A DNA stretch of 64,000 nucleotides from Cryobacterium sp. PH31-L1 (GCF_030063145.1 NZ_JASISM010000006.1:248001-312000); one strand, 5' to 3'. Counted from the first letter of the stretch, positions 34,907-43,970 are shown. Numbers and translations: made by a program. Notes: generated by a model from the letters alone, not told the origin.

Positions 34907-36069
34907 ACGTCAATCAGTCGTGGGTCGGACGAAGGGTTCGGGGCGACGAGATCGTCGTGGTGGATGGCGTCGAACAGGGTGTGCAGGGGCTCGCCGCTTC
35001 CACCCCACTGCAGTGAGATGATCTCGGCGGCGATCGAGACGGCTGTCTCTTCGGGCGTGCGGGAGCCGAGGTCTAGCCCGATCGGGCTGCGCAGCCGGGC
35101 GAGTTCAGTGTCGGTCACTCCGACCTGGCGCAGGCGTTCCAGGCGGTCGAGGTGCGTGCGACGTGACCCCATCGCGCCGATATAAGCCACCGGGGGGCCG
35201 TGCAGGGCCGTTTCGAGCAGGGGAACATCGAATTTCGGGTCGTGGGTGAGCACACAAATGACAGTTCGTGGGTCGATGAGTCCGCCAGCGATCTGCTCGC
35301 GCAGATAGCGGTCTGGCCAGCTGACGATGACTTCGTCGACGCCGGGAAACCGAGCATGGGTCGCAAAAACCCCGCGGGCGTCGCAGACCGTGACCCGGTA
35401 GCCGAGAAAGGTACCGAGGCGAGCCAGGGCCGTCGCGAAATCGATCGCCCCGAACACGAGCAGACGGGGCCGGGGAGCGTAACTCGCGAAGAACACCTCC
35501 AGTCCCTCGCCGCGTCGCTCGCCATCCGGGCCGTAAGTCAGCGTCGTGTTGCGGCCAGCGGCGAGCAGCCCTTGGGTGTCATCGCCGATCGCGCGGTTGG
35601 CACGCTCAGAGCCGAGGCTGCCCTCGCACCCGTCCGGCCGCACCACGAGGTGGCGGCCGATCCAGGCGGCGTCCGGATGCTCGATCACCGTCGCGACGCC
35701 GACCGTACGCCCGGCAGCCACGTCGTTGTGCACCCCTTCGAGCAGGCTGAAGGTGTCGCGCGAGATGGGTTCAACGAAGACATCGAGGATTCCGCCGCAG
35801 GTGAGCCCCACCGCGTACGCGTCGTCGTCGCTGATGCCATAGCGCACGAGCACCGGCACGCCGTCTTCGGCGACCTGGGTGGCCAGTTCGTAGACGGCGC
35901 CCTCGACGCAGCCGCCAGAGACCGAGCCTGCCACTGTGCCGTCCGCGCTGACCAGCATGGAGGCACCGGCCGGGCGCGGAGCGGACTGGAAGGTGCGCAC
36001 AACCGTGGCCAGACCGGCGGTATTACCGTTCTTCCAGCCGCTGAGCAGGGTATCCAGTACTTCACGCAT
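34903..36069 (-). CDS. XdhC/CoxF family molybdenum-cofactor maturation protein
   Basis: XdhC-type proteins bind molybdenum cofactor and help sulfurate or insert it into xanthine-dehydrogenase-like enzymes. The 388-residue protein has both family domains: the N-terminal one with SVSGGCVEG (about 50-58) and LTCGGILDVFVEP, and the C-terminal NAD-binding-like one with YIGAMGSRRTHLDRLERL and SPIGLDLGSRTPEETAVSI. ATG 36069 is preceded by GAAGGGACA. It lies between coxG and the PIG-L gene in the cox operon, so it is very probably the CoxF/CoxI-type maturation factor for the CO dehydrogenase. Confidence 0.9.
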   Translation of the reverse strand: MREVLDTLLSGWKNGNTAGLATVVRTFQSAPRPAGASMLVSADGTVAGSVSGGCVEGAVYELATQVAEDGVPVLVRYGISDDDAYAVGLTCGGILDVFVEPISRDTFSLLEGVHNDVAAGRTVGVATVIEHPDAAWIGRHLVVRPDGCEGSLGSERANRAIGDDTQGLLAAGRNTTLTYGPDGERRGEGLEVFFASYAPRPRLLVFGAIDFATALARLGTFLGYRVTVCDARGVFATHARFPGVDEVIVSWPDRYLREQIAGGLIDPRTVICVLTHDPKFDVPLLETALHGPPVAYIGAMGSRRTHLDRLERLRQVGVTDTELARLRSPIGLDLGSRTPEETAVSIAAEIISLQWGGSGEPLHTLFDAIHHDDLVAPNPSSDPRLIDV

Positions 36070-36094
36070 AGCCTGTCCCTTCTATTCCCGTGCT

Positions 36095-36934
36095 CTAGCG
36101 GCCGGACGCGCGCCGACCGAATTGGTATGCGATGAACGCTACCGTGGCCAGCAGCCCCAGAAGTTTCACCGGGTCGCTCAGCTGGTCGGTGAGGACGCCT
36201 TTGACCAGGGTCATGGCGTCCAGGCTCGGCGCCGCAGCGGGTGTCGAACGGTGCGGGGCCGCCCGATGCCCGCCGGCGGGTGCGACGCGGGGCGGCACCG
36301 GGCGGGGCGGCAGGCCGGGCCTGGCCGGGGCATCCGCTGTGACGTCGGGCAGCGTGTCGGCGGCGGGCGCGTCTCCCGGCGGAATATCGGTCACATCGGT
36401 CACCGCCCGCGGAGAGGCCTGCGCGAGGGTGGCCGGATCGTCGACGTGGTCGCCGACGGGAGTTGAGGCAGTGCCGTCGTCAGACCCGCCGCTCTCGATC
36501 AGCTCCTGCAGATTGCCGGCAAACAACCCCATCATCTGCTCGGTGACGCTGCTGATGACGCCTTTACCCATGGCTGCAGCCTTACCCGACAGGGACAGGT
36601 CAGCGCTGACCGTGCCCTGGGTCAAGCCGTCGGTTTCGACCAGCACGAGCGTGACCGTGGCCTGGGCGGTGCCCTGTCCGCGGGTTTCCTGGGCTTTGCC
36701 CGAGAAGACGGCGCGGTGCGCGTCGGCGTCGCGCTGGTCGACGTTCATCTGGCCGCGGTACTGCATGGTGACCGGGCCGAGTTTGACCTTCATGCCCACC
36801 TGATAGTTGTCATCGGAGAGCTTGTTCAGAATCTGCGCTCCCGGCACACAGCCGGCGACGCGCTCGAAGTCCATCAGGGTGTTCCACACCGTGTCGACGG
36901 GGGCGGCGACGGTGAAGGTGGTGTCGATTTGCAT
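36095..36934 (-). CDS. coxG: CoxG-like SRPBCC protein with C-terminal membrane anchor
   Basis: A CoxG (carbon monoxide dehydrogenase subunit G) domain of about 150 residues occupies the N-terminus (FTVAAPVDTVWNTLMDFERVAGCVPGA, then the AVFSGKAQETRGQGTAQATV region). CoxG recruits the CODH to the membrane and feeds quinone reduction. This protein is longer (279 residues) owing to a roughly 90-residue Pro/Ala/Asp-rich linker and a hydrophobic C-terminal helix (KLLGLLATVAFIAYQFG). The gene overlaps coxE by one base. Confidence 0.88.
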   Translation of the reverse strand: MQIDTTFTVAAPVDTVWNTLMDFERVAGCVPGAQILNKLSDDNYQVGMKVKLGPVTMQYRGQMNVDQRDADAHRAVFSGKAQETRGQGTAQATVTLVLVETDGLTQGTVSADLSLSGKAAAMGKGVISSVTEQMMGLFAGNLQELIESGGSDDGTASTPVGDHVDDPATLAQASPRAVTDVTDIPPGDAPAADTLPDVTADAPARPGLPPRPVPPRVAPAGGHRAAPHRSTPAAAPSLDAMTLVKGVLTDQLSDPVKLLGLLATVAFIAYQFGRRASGR

Positions 36935-38208
36935 CAGGGTGTCCTCTGCTGGGTCATGACGGTTGGGTGGGAAGTTGGTCGACGAGCGGATGCCAGCGGG
37001 TCGCCGCGGATCGCGGCAGCCACCTCGGCGAGGGCGACGTAGCTGTGGCCGCTGACGAAGGCGTCGCAGTAGGGCAGGGCGGCGGCCATACCCCCGACCA
37101 GTGGCCGGTAGTCCACGGCGGCTTTGCGCGGATTCACCCAGACGATTCGGTGCGCGAGCCGGCGGAGCCTCGCCATCTGGGCATCGACGTCGGCCGGGTC
37201 GTCCTGCGCCCAGCCGTCGGAGAACACCACGATCACCGCTCCCCGGGCCAGGCCACGGCGTCCGAAGTCGTCGATGAACCGACGGATGCTGGTCGCCAGC
37301 CGGGTGCCGCCAGCCCAGTCGGTCGCGGTGGCGGCCGCCTGCGCGAGCGCCTGGTCCGGGTCGCGCAGCGCGAGCTGCCGGGTCAGCCGGGTGAGGCGGG
37401 TCGAGAACACGAAGGCTTCGGCGCGGGCTCCGGCGGCCGCGCCCTGCAACAGCGAGAGGAACACCCGGGTATAGGGCTCCATTGAACCGGACACATCGCA
37501 GAGCAGCACGAGCCGTCGCGGTTTCGGGCGGCGCCGAGTGAAGTGCAGACTGATCGGGTCACCGCCGGTGCGTTGCGCGGCACGAACAGAGCGGCCCAGA
37601 TCGAGCCGGTCCCGGCTCTGCGGCGACGGATTCGTGCGCCGGCTGAGCCGGGTCGGCGTTGACAGCACGATGCGGGCCACGAGCTGGCGCAACCGGGCAA
37701 GCTCCTCGGGTGCGAGATCGGCGAAGGCCATCTCGTGCAGGTGCTCGTCAGTGGATGCCATGGCGAGAGTGGCGTCGCGTTCGTGGCGGTCATCATCGTC
37801 GTCGCTCGAGTCCGAGCCGGGCAGCGGCGCGGGCGGGCTGGCCTCGGCGTGAGGCTCGGGAGCGCCGACCGGCCGGTTGATCGGCGGGGCGGCCTTCGTG
37901 CGGGTTTCGGAGCCGATCGCCGGGGGAGCGTTGGGGTCGCCGCGGCTTTCGGCCGGGTCGAGCCGGCCGTCGAACACGGCGTTGAACACCGCGTCGAAGC
38001 GATCGAGGTGCTGCTGCTGGGAGACGAACACGATGCGGCAGGCCCAGTACAGGGCGGCCCGGTCGGTCGGGGGGATGAGTCGCAGCGCCTCGGCCAGCCG
38101 TGCGGCCCGGTCGGGTGATACCGGCAATCCGGCGCGGTGCAGGGCGGTGCTGAAGCCGGCGGCAAGGGCCGCCGCTTCGATCGGTGGGTACCGCACGCGT
38201 TCAGGCAC
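36934..38208 (-). CDS. coxE: CoxE-like VWA domain protein
   Basis: A 424-residue protein of the CoxE family with a von Willebrand A domain, used with the CoxD ATPase to mature the Cu-S-Mo active site. The MIDAS motif CDVSGSMEPYTRV is about residue 240, and the preceding stretch RRRPKPRRLVLL is typical. GTG start at 38208 overlaps coxD by 8 nt. A long acidic and proline-rich segment (about 85-160) separates the N-terminal helical region from the VWA domain. Confidence 0.88.
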   Translation of the reverse strand: MPERVRYPPIEAAALAAGFSTALHRAGLPVSPDRAARLAEALRLIPPTDRAALYWACRIVFVSQQQHLDRFDAVFNAVFDGRLDPAESRGDPNAPPAIGSETRTKAAPPINRPVGAPEPHAEASPPAPLPGSDSSDDDDDRHERDATLAMASTDEHLHEMAFADLAPEELARLRQLVARIVLSTPTRLSRRTNPSPQSRDRLDLGRSVRAAQRTGGDPISLHFTRRRPKPRRLVLLCDVSGSMEPYTRVFLSLLQGAAAGARAEAFVFSTRLTRLTRQLALRDPDQALAQAAATATDWAGGTRLATSIRRFIDDFGRRGLARGAVIVVFSDGWAQDDPADVDAQMARLRRLAHRIVWVNPRKAAVDYRPLVGGMAAALPYCDAFVSGHSYVALAEVAAAIRGDPLASARRPTSHPTVMTQQRTP

Positions 38209-39112
38209 CGGCGGCCTCGGCGACCCACGCGGAACCGCGGGACGCTGCCAGGCCCTGATCGTCCCGGTTCTTCAGCACGGAACCCCAGGTCTGCTCGACA
38301 GCGCGGGCGCTGAGCTGCTCGATTCCGAGCACGCCGAGGGCGCTCACCCAGTCGATTGCCTCGGCGATTCCGGGCGGTTTGACCAGGTCGAGCGAGCGCA
38401 ACCGGGTGATCGCGGCCGCAGCATCCGTCGCGATTGCCTGCGAGCTGTTCGGCACCCGACGCCGCACGATCTGCGCGATCCGCTCCGGACCGGGGTAGTC
38501 GATCCAGTGGTACAGGCAGCGCCGGGTGAGGGCATCGTGCAGGTCGCGGGTGCGATTGCTGGTGAGAATCACGATCGGCGGGTGGGTGGCCTCGACGGTT
38601 CCGAGCTCGGGAATGGTCACGGCCGCCTCCGCGAGTAGTTCGAAGGTGAAGGCTTCGAATTCGGCGTCGGCCCGGTCGATTTCGTCGAGCAGCAGCACCG
38701 CCGGGCGCGGGCCGGCATGCTCGATCGCCCGTAACAGCGGGCGGCGCAGCAGGTAGTCCCGGCCGAACAATTCAGTTTCGGCCAGTTCAGCGCCGCGCGC
38801 CTCCGCCAAACGGATGCCGAGCAGCTGCCGCGGGTAGTTCCACTCGTACAGGGCCTCCCCGGCGCTGATGCCCTCGTAGCACTGCAGCCGAAACAGTTCG
38901 GTATCGAGCAGCCGGGCCAGCGCCTTCGCAATCTCGGTCTTGCCGACCCCGGGCTCGCCCTCGAGCAGCAGCGGCTGCCGCATGCGCACGGCCAGAAACA
39001 CCGCCGTCGCGAGACCCTCATCGGCCAGGTAGTCCTCGGCGTCGAGGGCGCTCTGCAGCGCAGCGACGGAGGGCACAAGTTCGGCCACGGCCTCCGCACT
39101 CATTGCTCGCAC
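38201..39112 (-). CDS. coxD: MoxR-type AAA ATPase, CoxD-like
   Basis: A 303-residue AAA+ ATPase of the MoxR family that cooperates with CoxE in assembling the CO dehydrogenase active site. Walker A GEPGVGKTE (near residue 54), Walker B LLLDEIDRAD (near 143) and the arginine finger region NRTRDLHDALTRRCLYHW are clear. The GTG at 39112 is used; an ATG (MSAEAVAEL) nine bases downstream is equally likely. Overlaps coxE by 8 nt. Confidence 0.88.
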   Translation of the reverse strand: MRAMSAEAVAELVPSVAALQSALDAEDYLADEGLATAVFLAVRMRQPLLLEGEPGVGKTEIAKALARLLDTELFRLQCYEGISAGEALYEWNYPRQLLGIRLAEARGAELAETELFGRDYLLRRPLLRAIEHAGPRPAVLLLDEIDRADAEFEAFTFELLAEAAVTIPELGTVEATHPPIVILTSNRTRDLHDALTRRCLYHWIDYPGPERIAQIVRRRVPNSSQAIATDAAAAITRLRSLDLVKPPGIAEAIDWVSALGVLGIEQLSARAVEQTWGSVLKNRDDQGLAASRGSAWVAEAAGA

Positions 39113-39133
39113 CAGTGGCGGCAGGCCAGGGCT

Positions 39134-40048
39134 CTAGCGCGGGGTCGCATACTGCTCCGGATTCTTCAGAAAAGACGCACGGCAGCCCGCTGAGCAGAAA
39201 TAGACCGTCTCGCCGCCAGACTCCACCTGCAGTGATGAGGGCAGCGCCGCCACGGACATGCCGCAGACCGGGTCGATCGCGCTGCCAGCCGGTTCAGCGG
39301 CGCTCGCCGCTTCAACTGCAGCAGCATGAGACGGATGCCCACGCCCGGCCCGTTCCTGCACCAGCTGCGCGAAAATCGACACCGCAATCTCGCCGGGCGT
39401 GCGCGCCCCGAGGTCGAGCCCGGCCGGACTGAACACCCGCGCGCGCTGCTCTGGTGACACGTCGAGCGAGGCGAGCACCGCGGCGCCGCGCCTAGGACTG
39501 GCCACGAGCGCGATATAGGGCGCCCCCGCAGCCAGGGCGGTGAGCAGCGCTGCCTCTTCGTCGCGGCCGTGGGACGCGACGATGAGAGCGGCGTCGCCGG
39601 CCTCGAGGGCGGCGGTCGCGCCATCCGCTTGAACGAGGTCGAAACCCACGAGCGGTGCCAGGGCGGCGAGCGCCTCGGCGTCGGGGGTTGACCCGACCAC
39701 GACCAGGCGCGGCAGCGGAATGCGCGGCTCGAGAAAGATCTCGATCGCACCATTGCTCACGCAGGGGTTGGAGACCTCAACCGCGCCGTCTTCCACAATG
39801 CTCGACGGCATCCCGGCGACCACTTTGAGAAGCAGCGGCTGGCGGCTTTCGAGTACCTGCAGGCTGTACAGGCGAACGGATGCCTCCACGCACGTTCCCC
39901 CGACGAACCCGTCGATCTCGCCGGTCGCGCGCACGAGCGCCGTGTCGCCAGCGTGCGCGCTCGTGGGGCGTTGGGCGCGCACGACCGTCGCGTGTACGAA
40001 GGCCTCACGGCGTTCAACGAGCTCCCGCTCCAGGGTTGCCTGGCCCAC
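39134..40048 (-). CDS. XdhC-like protein fused to a YHS domain
   Basis: A 304-residue protein combining an XdhC-like region (residues about 1-230, with the altered motif FVGGTCVEA replacing SVSGGCVEG, and the C-terminal pattern SPAGLDLGARTPGEIAVSI) with a C-terminal YHS domain (259-304: DPVCGMSV with Cys262, then YFCSAGCRASF with Cys285 and Cys289). YHS domains bind metal, often copper or zinc; the CO dehydrogenase active site is Cu-S-Mo. I use GTG 40048, two bases after the coxL stop; longer frames lie inside coxL and are rejected. It sits between coxL and coxD, so a role in cofactor or copper delivery is inferred. Confidence 0.8.
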   Translation of the reverse strand: MGQATLERELVERREAFVHATVVRAQRPTSAHAGDTALVRATGEIDGFVGGTCVEASVRLYSLQVLESRQPLLLKVVAGMPSSIVEDGAVEVSNPCVSNGAIEIFLEPRIPLPRLVVVGSTPDAEALAALAPLVGFDLVQADGATAALEAGDAALIVASHGRDEEAALLTALAAGAPYIALVASPRRGAAVLASLDVSPEQRARVFSPAGLDLGARTPGEIAVSIFAQLVQERAGRGHPSHAAAVEAASAAEPAGSAIDPVCGMSVAALPSSLQVESGGETVYFCSAGCRASFLKNPEQYATPR

Positions 40049-40050
40049 GG

Positions 40051-42444
40051 CTACACCGGCGGTCTCGTACGGCCCTGCATGGCCTCCCAGACCCGGGCCG
40101 GCGTGCACGGCATGTCCATGTGCACGACGCCGAACGGGGCGAGGGCGTCGACGACGGCGTTGACGACCGCCGGGGGAGACCCGACCGTGGCCGACTCTCC
40201 GATTCCCTTGGCACCGATCGGGTGGTGCGGCGACGGGGTCACGGTGAAGCCGGTCTCCCAATCGGGCACCTCCATCGCAGTGGGAATGAGGTAGTCCATG
40301 AACGAGCCGCCGAGGCAGTTGCCCTCTTGGTCGAATTCGATGAATTCCATCAGCGCCATGCCGACACCGTCGGTGAGCCCGCCGTGGATCTGGCCCTCGA
40401 TGATCATCGGGTTGATGCGGGTGCCGCAATCGTCGACCGCGATGAAGCGGCGCACCTTGACGTGCCCGGTGCCCGGATCGACGTCGACGACGCAGATATA
40501 GGCGCCGAACGGAAACGTGAGGTTCGGTGGATCGTAGGTGACCTCGGCGTCGAGGTTGCCGTCGATGCCCTCTGGCAGCGCGACCGTTCCGTGCGCACCC
40601 ATCGCGATCTCGGCGATGGTCTTGCCAACGCTCGGGTCGCCCTTGACGAACCAACGGCCCTTCTCCCATTCGAGGTCTTCCGGCCGGGTTTCGAGCATCG
40701 CCGCGGCGATGAACCTGGCCTTCTCCCGCACCTTGCGGGCCACGAGGGCCACGGCGGCGCCACTGACCGGGGTGGACCGGCTGCCGTAGGTGCCGAGGCC
40801 GAACGGCGTCTGGTCGGTGTCGCCGTGCACGACGTCGATATCCTCCGGCGGGATGCCGATCTCCTCCGCCACGATCTGCGCGAACGTGGTCTCGTGCCCT
40901 TGCCCCTGGCTCTGCACCGAGATGCGCACGACGGCCTTACCGGTGGGGTGGATGCGCAGTTCGGCGCCGTCCGCCATGCCGAGGCCGAGGATGTCCATGT
41001 CCTTACGGGGGCCGGCACCGACAGTTTCGGTGAAGAACGAGATGCCGATGCCCATCAGTTCGCCGCGCTCGCGCTTCTCCTTCTGTTCGCGGCGGAGTTC
41101 GTCGTAGCCGGCCATCTTCATCGACAGTCGCATGGTGGGTTCGTAATCGCCCGAGTCGTACTCCCAGCCGGTCTTGTTGGCGTAGGGAAACTGCTCCTTC
41201 TTGATGAAGTTTTTCAGCCGCAACTCCGCCGGGTCCATCTCGAGTTTGCGGGCCAGGATATCGACCATCCGCTCGACCAGGTAGACCGCCTCGGTGACCC
41301 GGAACGAGCAGGCGTAGGCCACGCCGCCGGGTGCCTTGTTGGTGTACACGCCGGTGACGGTGCAGTGCGCGGCGGCGAGGTCGTAGCTGCCGGTGAAGAT
41401 GTGAAAGAAGCCGGCCGGATACTTGGTGGGCTGGGCGGTGGCGTTGAAGGCACCGTGGTCGGCGAGCACGCTGGTGCGCAGCGCCAAAATCTTGCCGTCC
41501 TTGGTCGCCGCGATCTCGCCCTGCATGATGTAGTCGCGGGCGAACGATGTGCTCATGAGGTTTTCGGAGCGGTCCTCGACCCATTTCACCGGTTTGCCGG
41601 TGACGATGGAGCCGACCACGGCGAGAATATAGCCCGGGTAGATGCCGACCTTGTTGCCGAATCCGCCGCCGATATCGGGGGAGACCACGCGAATCTTGTG
41701 CTCAGGAATGCCGGAGACCATCGCGAACAGGGTGCGGTGGGCGTGCGGGGCCTGCGTGGTTTCGTACAGGGTGAGACGACCGTCTATGGGGTCGAAGTCG
41801 GCGACGGCGCCGCAGGTTTCCATCGGCGCCGGGTGCACGCGCGGGTAGACGATCTCCTGGGTGACCACGACATCGGCGCTGGCGAAGACGGCATCCGTTT
41901 CGGCCTTGTTGCCGGCTTCCCAGTCGAAGATGTGGTTGTCGGTGCGGCCTTCGAGGTCGTCGCGAATGACGGGAGCGCCCGGATCCATTGCTTTGCGGGC
42001 GTCGACGACCGGCGGCAGCACGTCGTACTCGACCTGGATCAGTTCGAGGGCGTCGCGGGCCGCGTATCGGTCTTCGGCGACGACGAACGCCACCTCCTGG
42101 CCCTGAAAGCGCACCTTGTCGGTGACGAGAACGGCCTGAACGTCCATCGACAGGGTCGGCGCCCAGGCCAGCCCGAGTGCCTGCAGGTCGCTACCGGTGA
42201 TGACGGCGAGCACCTTGGGGTGCGCGAGGGCCTCGGTCGTGTCGATCGAGACCAGCCGGGCGTGGGCGACGGGAGCGCGCAGAATGGCACCGTGCAGCAT
42301 GCCGGGCAGCACGATGTCGTCGACGTAGTGGCCCTTGCCACGCACGAAGCGCGGGTCTTCCTTGCGCTGCATGCGGCCGTGGCCGACGGGCCGATCGTGG
42401 TCGCCGGCGGCAGGGTTCGATGGGCGGTCCTCGAGAATGGTCAT
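40051..42444 (-). CDS. coxL: Aerobic carbon monoxide dehydrogenase large subunit (form I)
   Basis: The 797-residue molybdopterin-binding subunit that oxidises CO to CO2. The active-site loop AYACSFR (residues 376-382, with the copper-binding Cys379) is the form I signature separating true CODHs from form II relatives (AYRGAGR). Other molybdenum hydroxylase motifs are visible, such as GGGFGNKVG and QGQGHETTFAQIVAEE, and the catalytic Glu region GAKGIGESATVG near the C-terminus. ATG 42444 overlaps the coxS stop by 4 nt. Electrons pass via CoxS clusters and CoxM FAD to quinones. Confidence 0.96.
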   Translation of the reverse strand: MTILEDRPSNPAAGDHDRPVGHGRMQRKEDPRFVRGKGHYVDDIVLPGMLHGAILRAPVAHARLVSIDTTEALAHPKVLAVITGSDLQALGLAWAPTLSMDVQAVLVTDKVRFQGQEVAFVVAEDRYAARDALELIQVEYDVLPPVVDARKAMDPGAPVIRDDLEGRTDNHIFDWEAGNKAETDAVFASADVVVTQEIVYPRVHPAPMETCGAVADFDPIDGRLTLYETTQAPHAHRTLFAMVSGIPEHKIRVVSPDIGGGFGNKVGIYPGYILAVVGSIVTGKPVKWVEDRSENLMSTSFARDYIMQGEIAATKDGKILALRTSVLADHGAFNATAQPTKYPAGFFHIFTGSYDLAAAHCTVTGVYTNKAPGGVAYACSFRVTEAVYLVERMVDILARKLEMDPAELRLKNFIKKEQFPYANKTGWEYDSGDYEPTMRLSMKMAGYDELRREQKEKRERGELMGIGISFFTETVGAGPRKDMDILGLGMADGAELRIHPTGKAVVRISVQSQGQGHETTFAQIVAEEIGIPPEDIDVVHGDTDQTPFGLGTYGSRSTPVSGAAVALVARKVREKARFIAAAMLETRPEDLEWEKGRWFVKGDPSVGKTIAEIAMGAHGTVALPEGIDGNLDAEVTYDPPNLTFPFGAYICVVDVDPGTGHVKVRRFIAVDDCGTRINPMIIEGQIHGGLTDGVGMALMEFIEFDQEGNCLGGSFMDYLIPTAMEVPDWETGFTVTPSPHHPIGAKGIGESATVGSPPAVVNAVVDALAPFGVVHMDMPCTPARVWEAMQGRTRPPV

Positions 42445-42941
42445 GCGTGCACCTCTTCATCTGTTGTTTCCGTGGTGGCACCGACCGGATGCTCGGCCGC
42501 CCACTGAATGGACCGCACGATGGTGGCGTAGCCGGTGCAGCGGCAGATCTGGCCGGAGATGGCCTCGCGAATCTCGAGCGGTTCGGGGTGCGGGTTATGG
42601 TCGAGCAGCGCGCGGGCGGTGAGCATCATGCCGGGAGTGCAAAAACCGCACTGCAAGCCGTGCTCCTCCATGAAGCCCTGCTGCACCGGGTCGAGGGTGG
42701 CGCCGTTGGCGAGTCCCTCCACGGTCGTGATCGCATGCCCGTCGGCCATGGCGGCCAGTACCGTGCAGGATTTCACCGGCTGGCCGTCCATCAGCACCAC
42801 GCAGGTGCCGCAGTTGGTGGTGTCGCAGCCCCAGTGCGTTCCGGTAAGCCGCAGGTCGTCGCGAATGAAGTGCACGAGCAGCACCCGGGGTTCGATCTCA
42901 CGGGTGACGAAAGTGCCGTTGATGGTCATGCTGATCTGCAT
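42441..42941 (-). CDS. coxS: CO dehydrogenase small (iron-sulfur) subunit
   Basis: A 166-residue subunit with two [2Fe-2S] clusters. The plant-type cluster ligands are Cys39, Cys44, Cys47 and Cys59 (GCDTTNCGTC and C59); the second cluster is held by Cys98, Cys101, Cys133 and Cys135 (QCGFCTPGMM, ICRCTGY). I use ATG 42941 with GGAG nine bases ahead rather than the TTG at 42950. Relays electrons from CoxL to the FAD of CoxM. Confidence 0.95.
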   Translation of the reverse strand: MQISMTINGTFVTREIEPRVLLVHFIRDDLRLTGTHWGCDTTNCGTCVVLMDGQPVKSCTVLAAMADGHAITTVEGLANGATLDPVQQGFMEEHGLQCGFCTPGMMLTARALLDHNPHPEPLEIREAISGQICRCTGYATIVRSIQWAAEHPVGATTETTDEEVHA

Positions 42942-42953
42942 TGAGCTCAACTC

Positions 42954-43841
42954 CTAAATCGTGATCTCGGAAACGGATGCCGCGGCGCGGCGACAGGCCG
43001 CCCGCACGACCCGACGGGTCAGTTCGTCGGCGAGGTGCCGCTTATAGTCGATCGGGCCGCGCTGGTCGGCGAGGGGATCGCAGGCGAGGGACGCAAGGCG
43101 CCCGGCCTCGGTGAACAGTTCCTCGGTCGGAGCCTGACCGACCAGCACGGCCTCGACCTCGGTGACATTACGGTCGAGTCCGACGGCGGTGAGGCCGACG
43201 GCCACCCGGCTGATTGTGCCGGCGGAGTCGAGGCTGACCGAAGCGCCGGCCGCGGCGACGGCCCAGTCGCCGACGCGGCGCTCGACCTTCTCGTAGGCGC
43301 TGCTCGAGCCGGTGCGAATGGGTATGCGAACCTCGATCAGCAGTTCGTTTTGGGCGACGGCCGTCTCGTAGGGGCCGCGGTGGAAGTCGGCCATCGACAG
43401 CATCCGCTCGCCGGCCGGACCGCGCACGACGGCCATCGCTTCGAGAACGTGGCAGACCGTGGAGAGATCTTCGGCCGGGTCGGCCTGGCAGAGCGAACCG
43501 CCGATGGTGCCGCGGTTGCGCACGATCGGGTCGGCGATGACCCGTTCGGCGTCGGTGATGATGGGAAACAGGCGCTTGATGTCGTCGGATTCCAGCAGGG
43601 TCGTGTGCCGGGTCATCGCGCCGATGCGCAGCACGTCCTTATCGACGAGCAGATAATCCAGCTCGAACAGGTCGTTGATGTCGATCAGCCAGTCCGGGCG
43701 GGCCAGGCGCAGTTTCATCATGGGAAGCAGGCTGTGGCCGCCGGCGACGACCCGGGATTCGGCCCCGTGACGGTCGAGCAGGGCGAGAGCATTGTCGACC
43801 GAACTGGCGCGAACATAGTCGAACGGAGCCGGAATCTGCAC
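42954..43841 (-). CDS. coxM: CO dehydrogenase medium (FAD) subunit
   Basis: A 295-residue FAD-binding subunit. The two FAD motifs are AGGHSLLPMMKLRLA (near residue 34) and TIGGSLCQADPAEDL (near 113), both standard for CoxM. I choose GTG 43841, which is preceded by GAGGAG at the right distance, in place of an upstream frame to 43907. Leads the minus-strand cox operon; the divergent LysR gene begins 123 bp away. CoxM-CoxS-CoxL order is the canonical form I arrangement. Confidence 0.94.
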   Translation of the reverse strand: MQIPAPFDYVRASSVDNALALLDRHGAESRVVAGGHSLLPMMKLRLARPDWLIDINDLFELDYLLVDKDVLRIGAMTRHTTLLESDDIKRLFPIITDAERVIADPIVRNRGTIGGSLCQADPAEDLSTVCHVLEAMAVVRGPAGERMLSMADFHRGPYETAVAQNELLIEVRIPIRTGSSSAYEKVERRVGDWAVAAAGASVSLDSAGTISRVAVGLTAVGLDRNVTEVEAVLVGQAPTEELFTEAGRLASLACDPLADQRGPIDYKRHLADELTRRVVRAACRRAAASVSEITI

Positions 43842-43902
43842 GGGCTTCTCCTCACTGAGAAGGTTCCACGGCACCGCGCATCGTTGCGCGACACTGTTGT
43901 GT

Positions 43903-43970
43903 GCCACAGCTTGCTCCCGGCCGCCGAGACTGTCAATATCGACCTAAGCGAAAGGTTATGAGCTGTGGCA
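43903..43970. promoter_or_regulatory. Long-spaced inverted repeat in the cox/LysR intergenic region
   Basis: TGCCACAGCT (43903-43912) and its exact complement AGCTGTGGCA (43961-43970) flank 48 bp of DNA that should hold the divergent promoters; the right arm overlaps the LysR start codon. LysR regulators commonly bind repeats in such intergenic regions, though usually with shorter spacing. Confidence 0.55.

Noticed and set aside
39880..42507. An 875-codon open frame on the plus strand opposite coxL
   Set aside because: Antisense to a clearly conserved gene. Long open frames on the opposite strand are common in GC-rich DNA, and the translation shows the low-complexity Arg/His/Gly/Asp mix of shadow frames.
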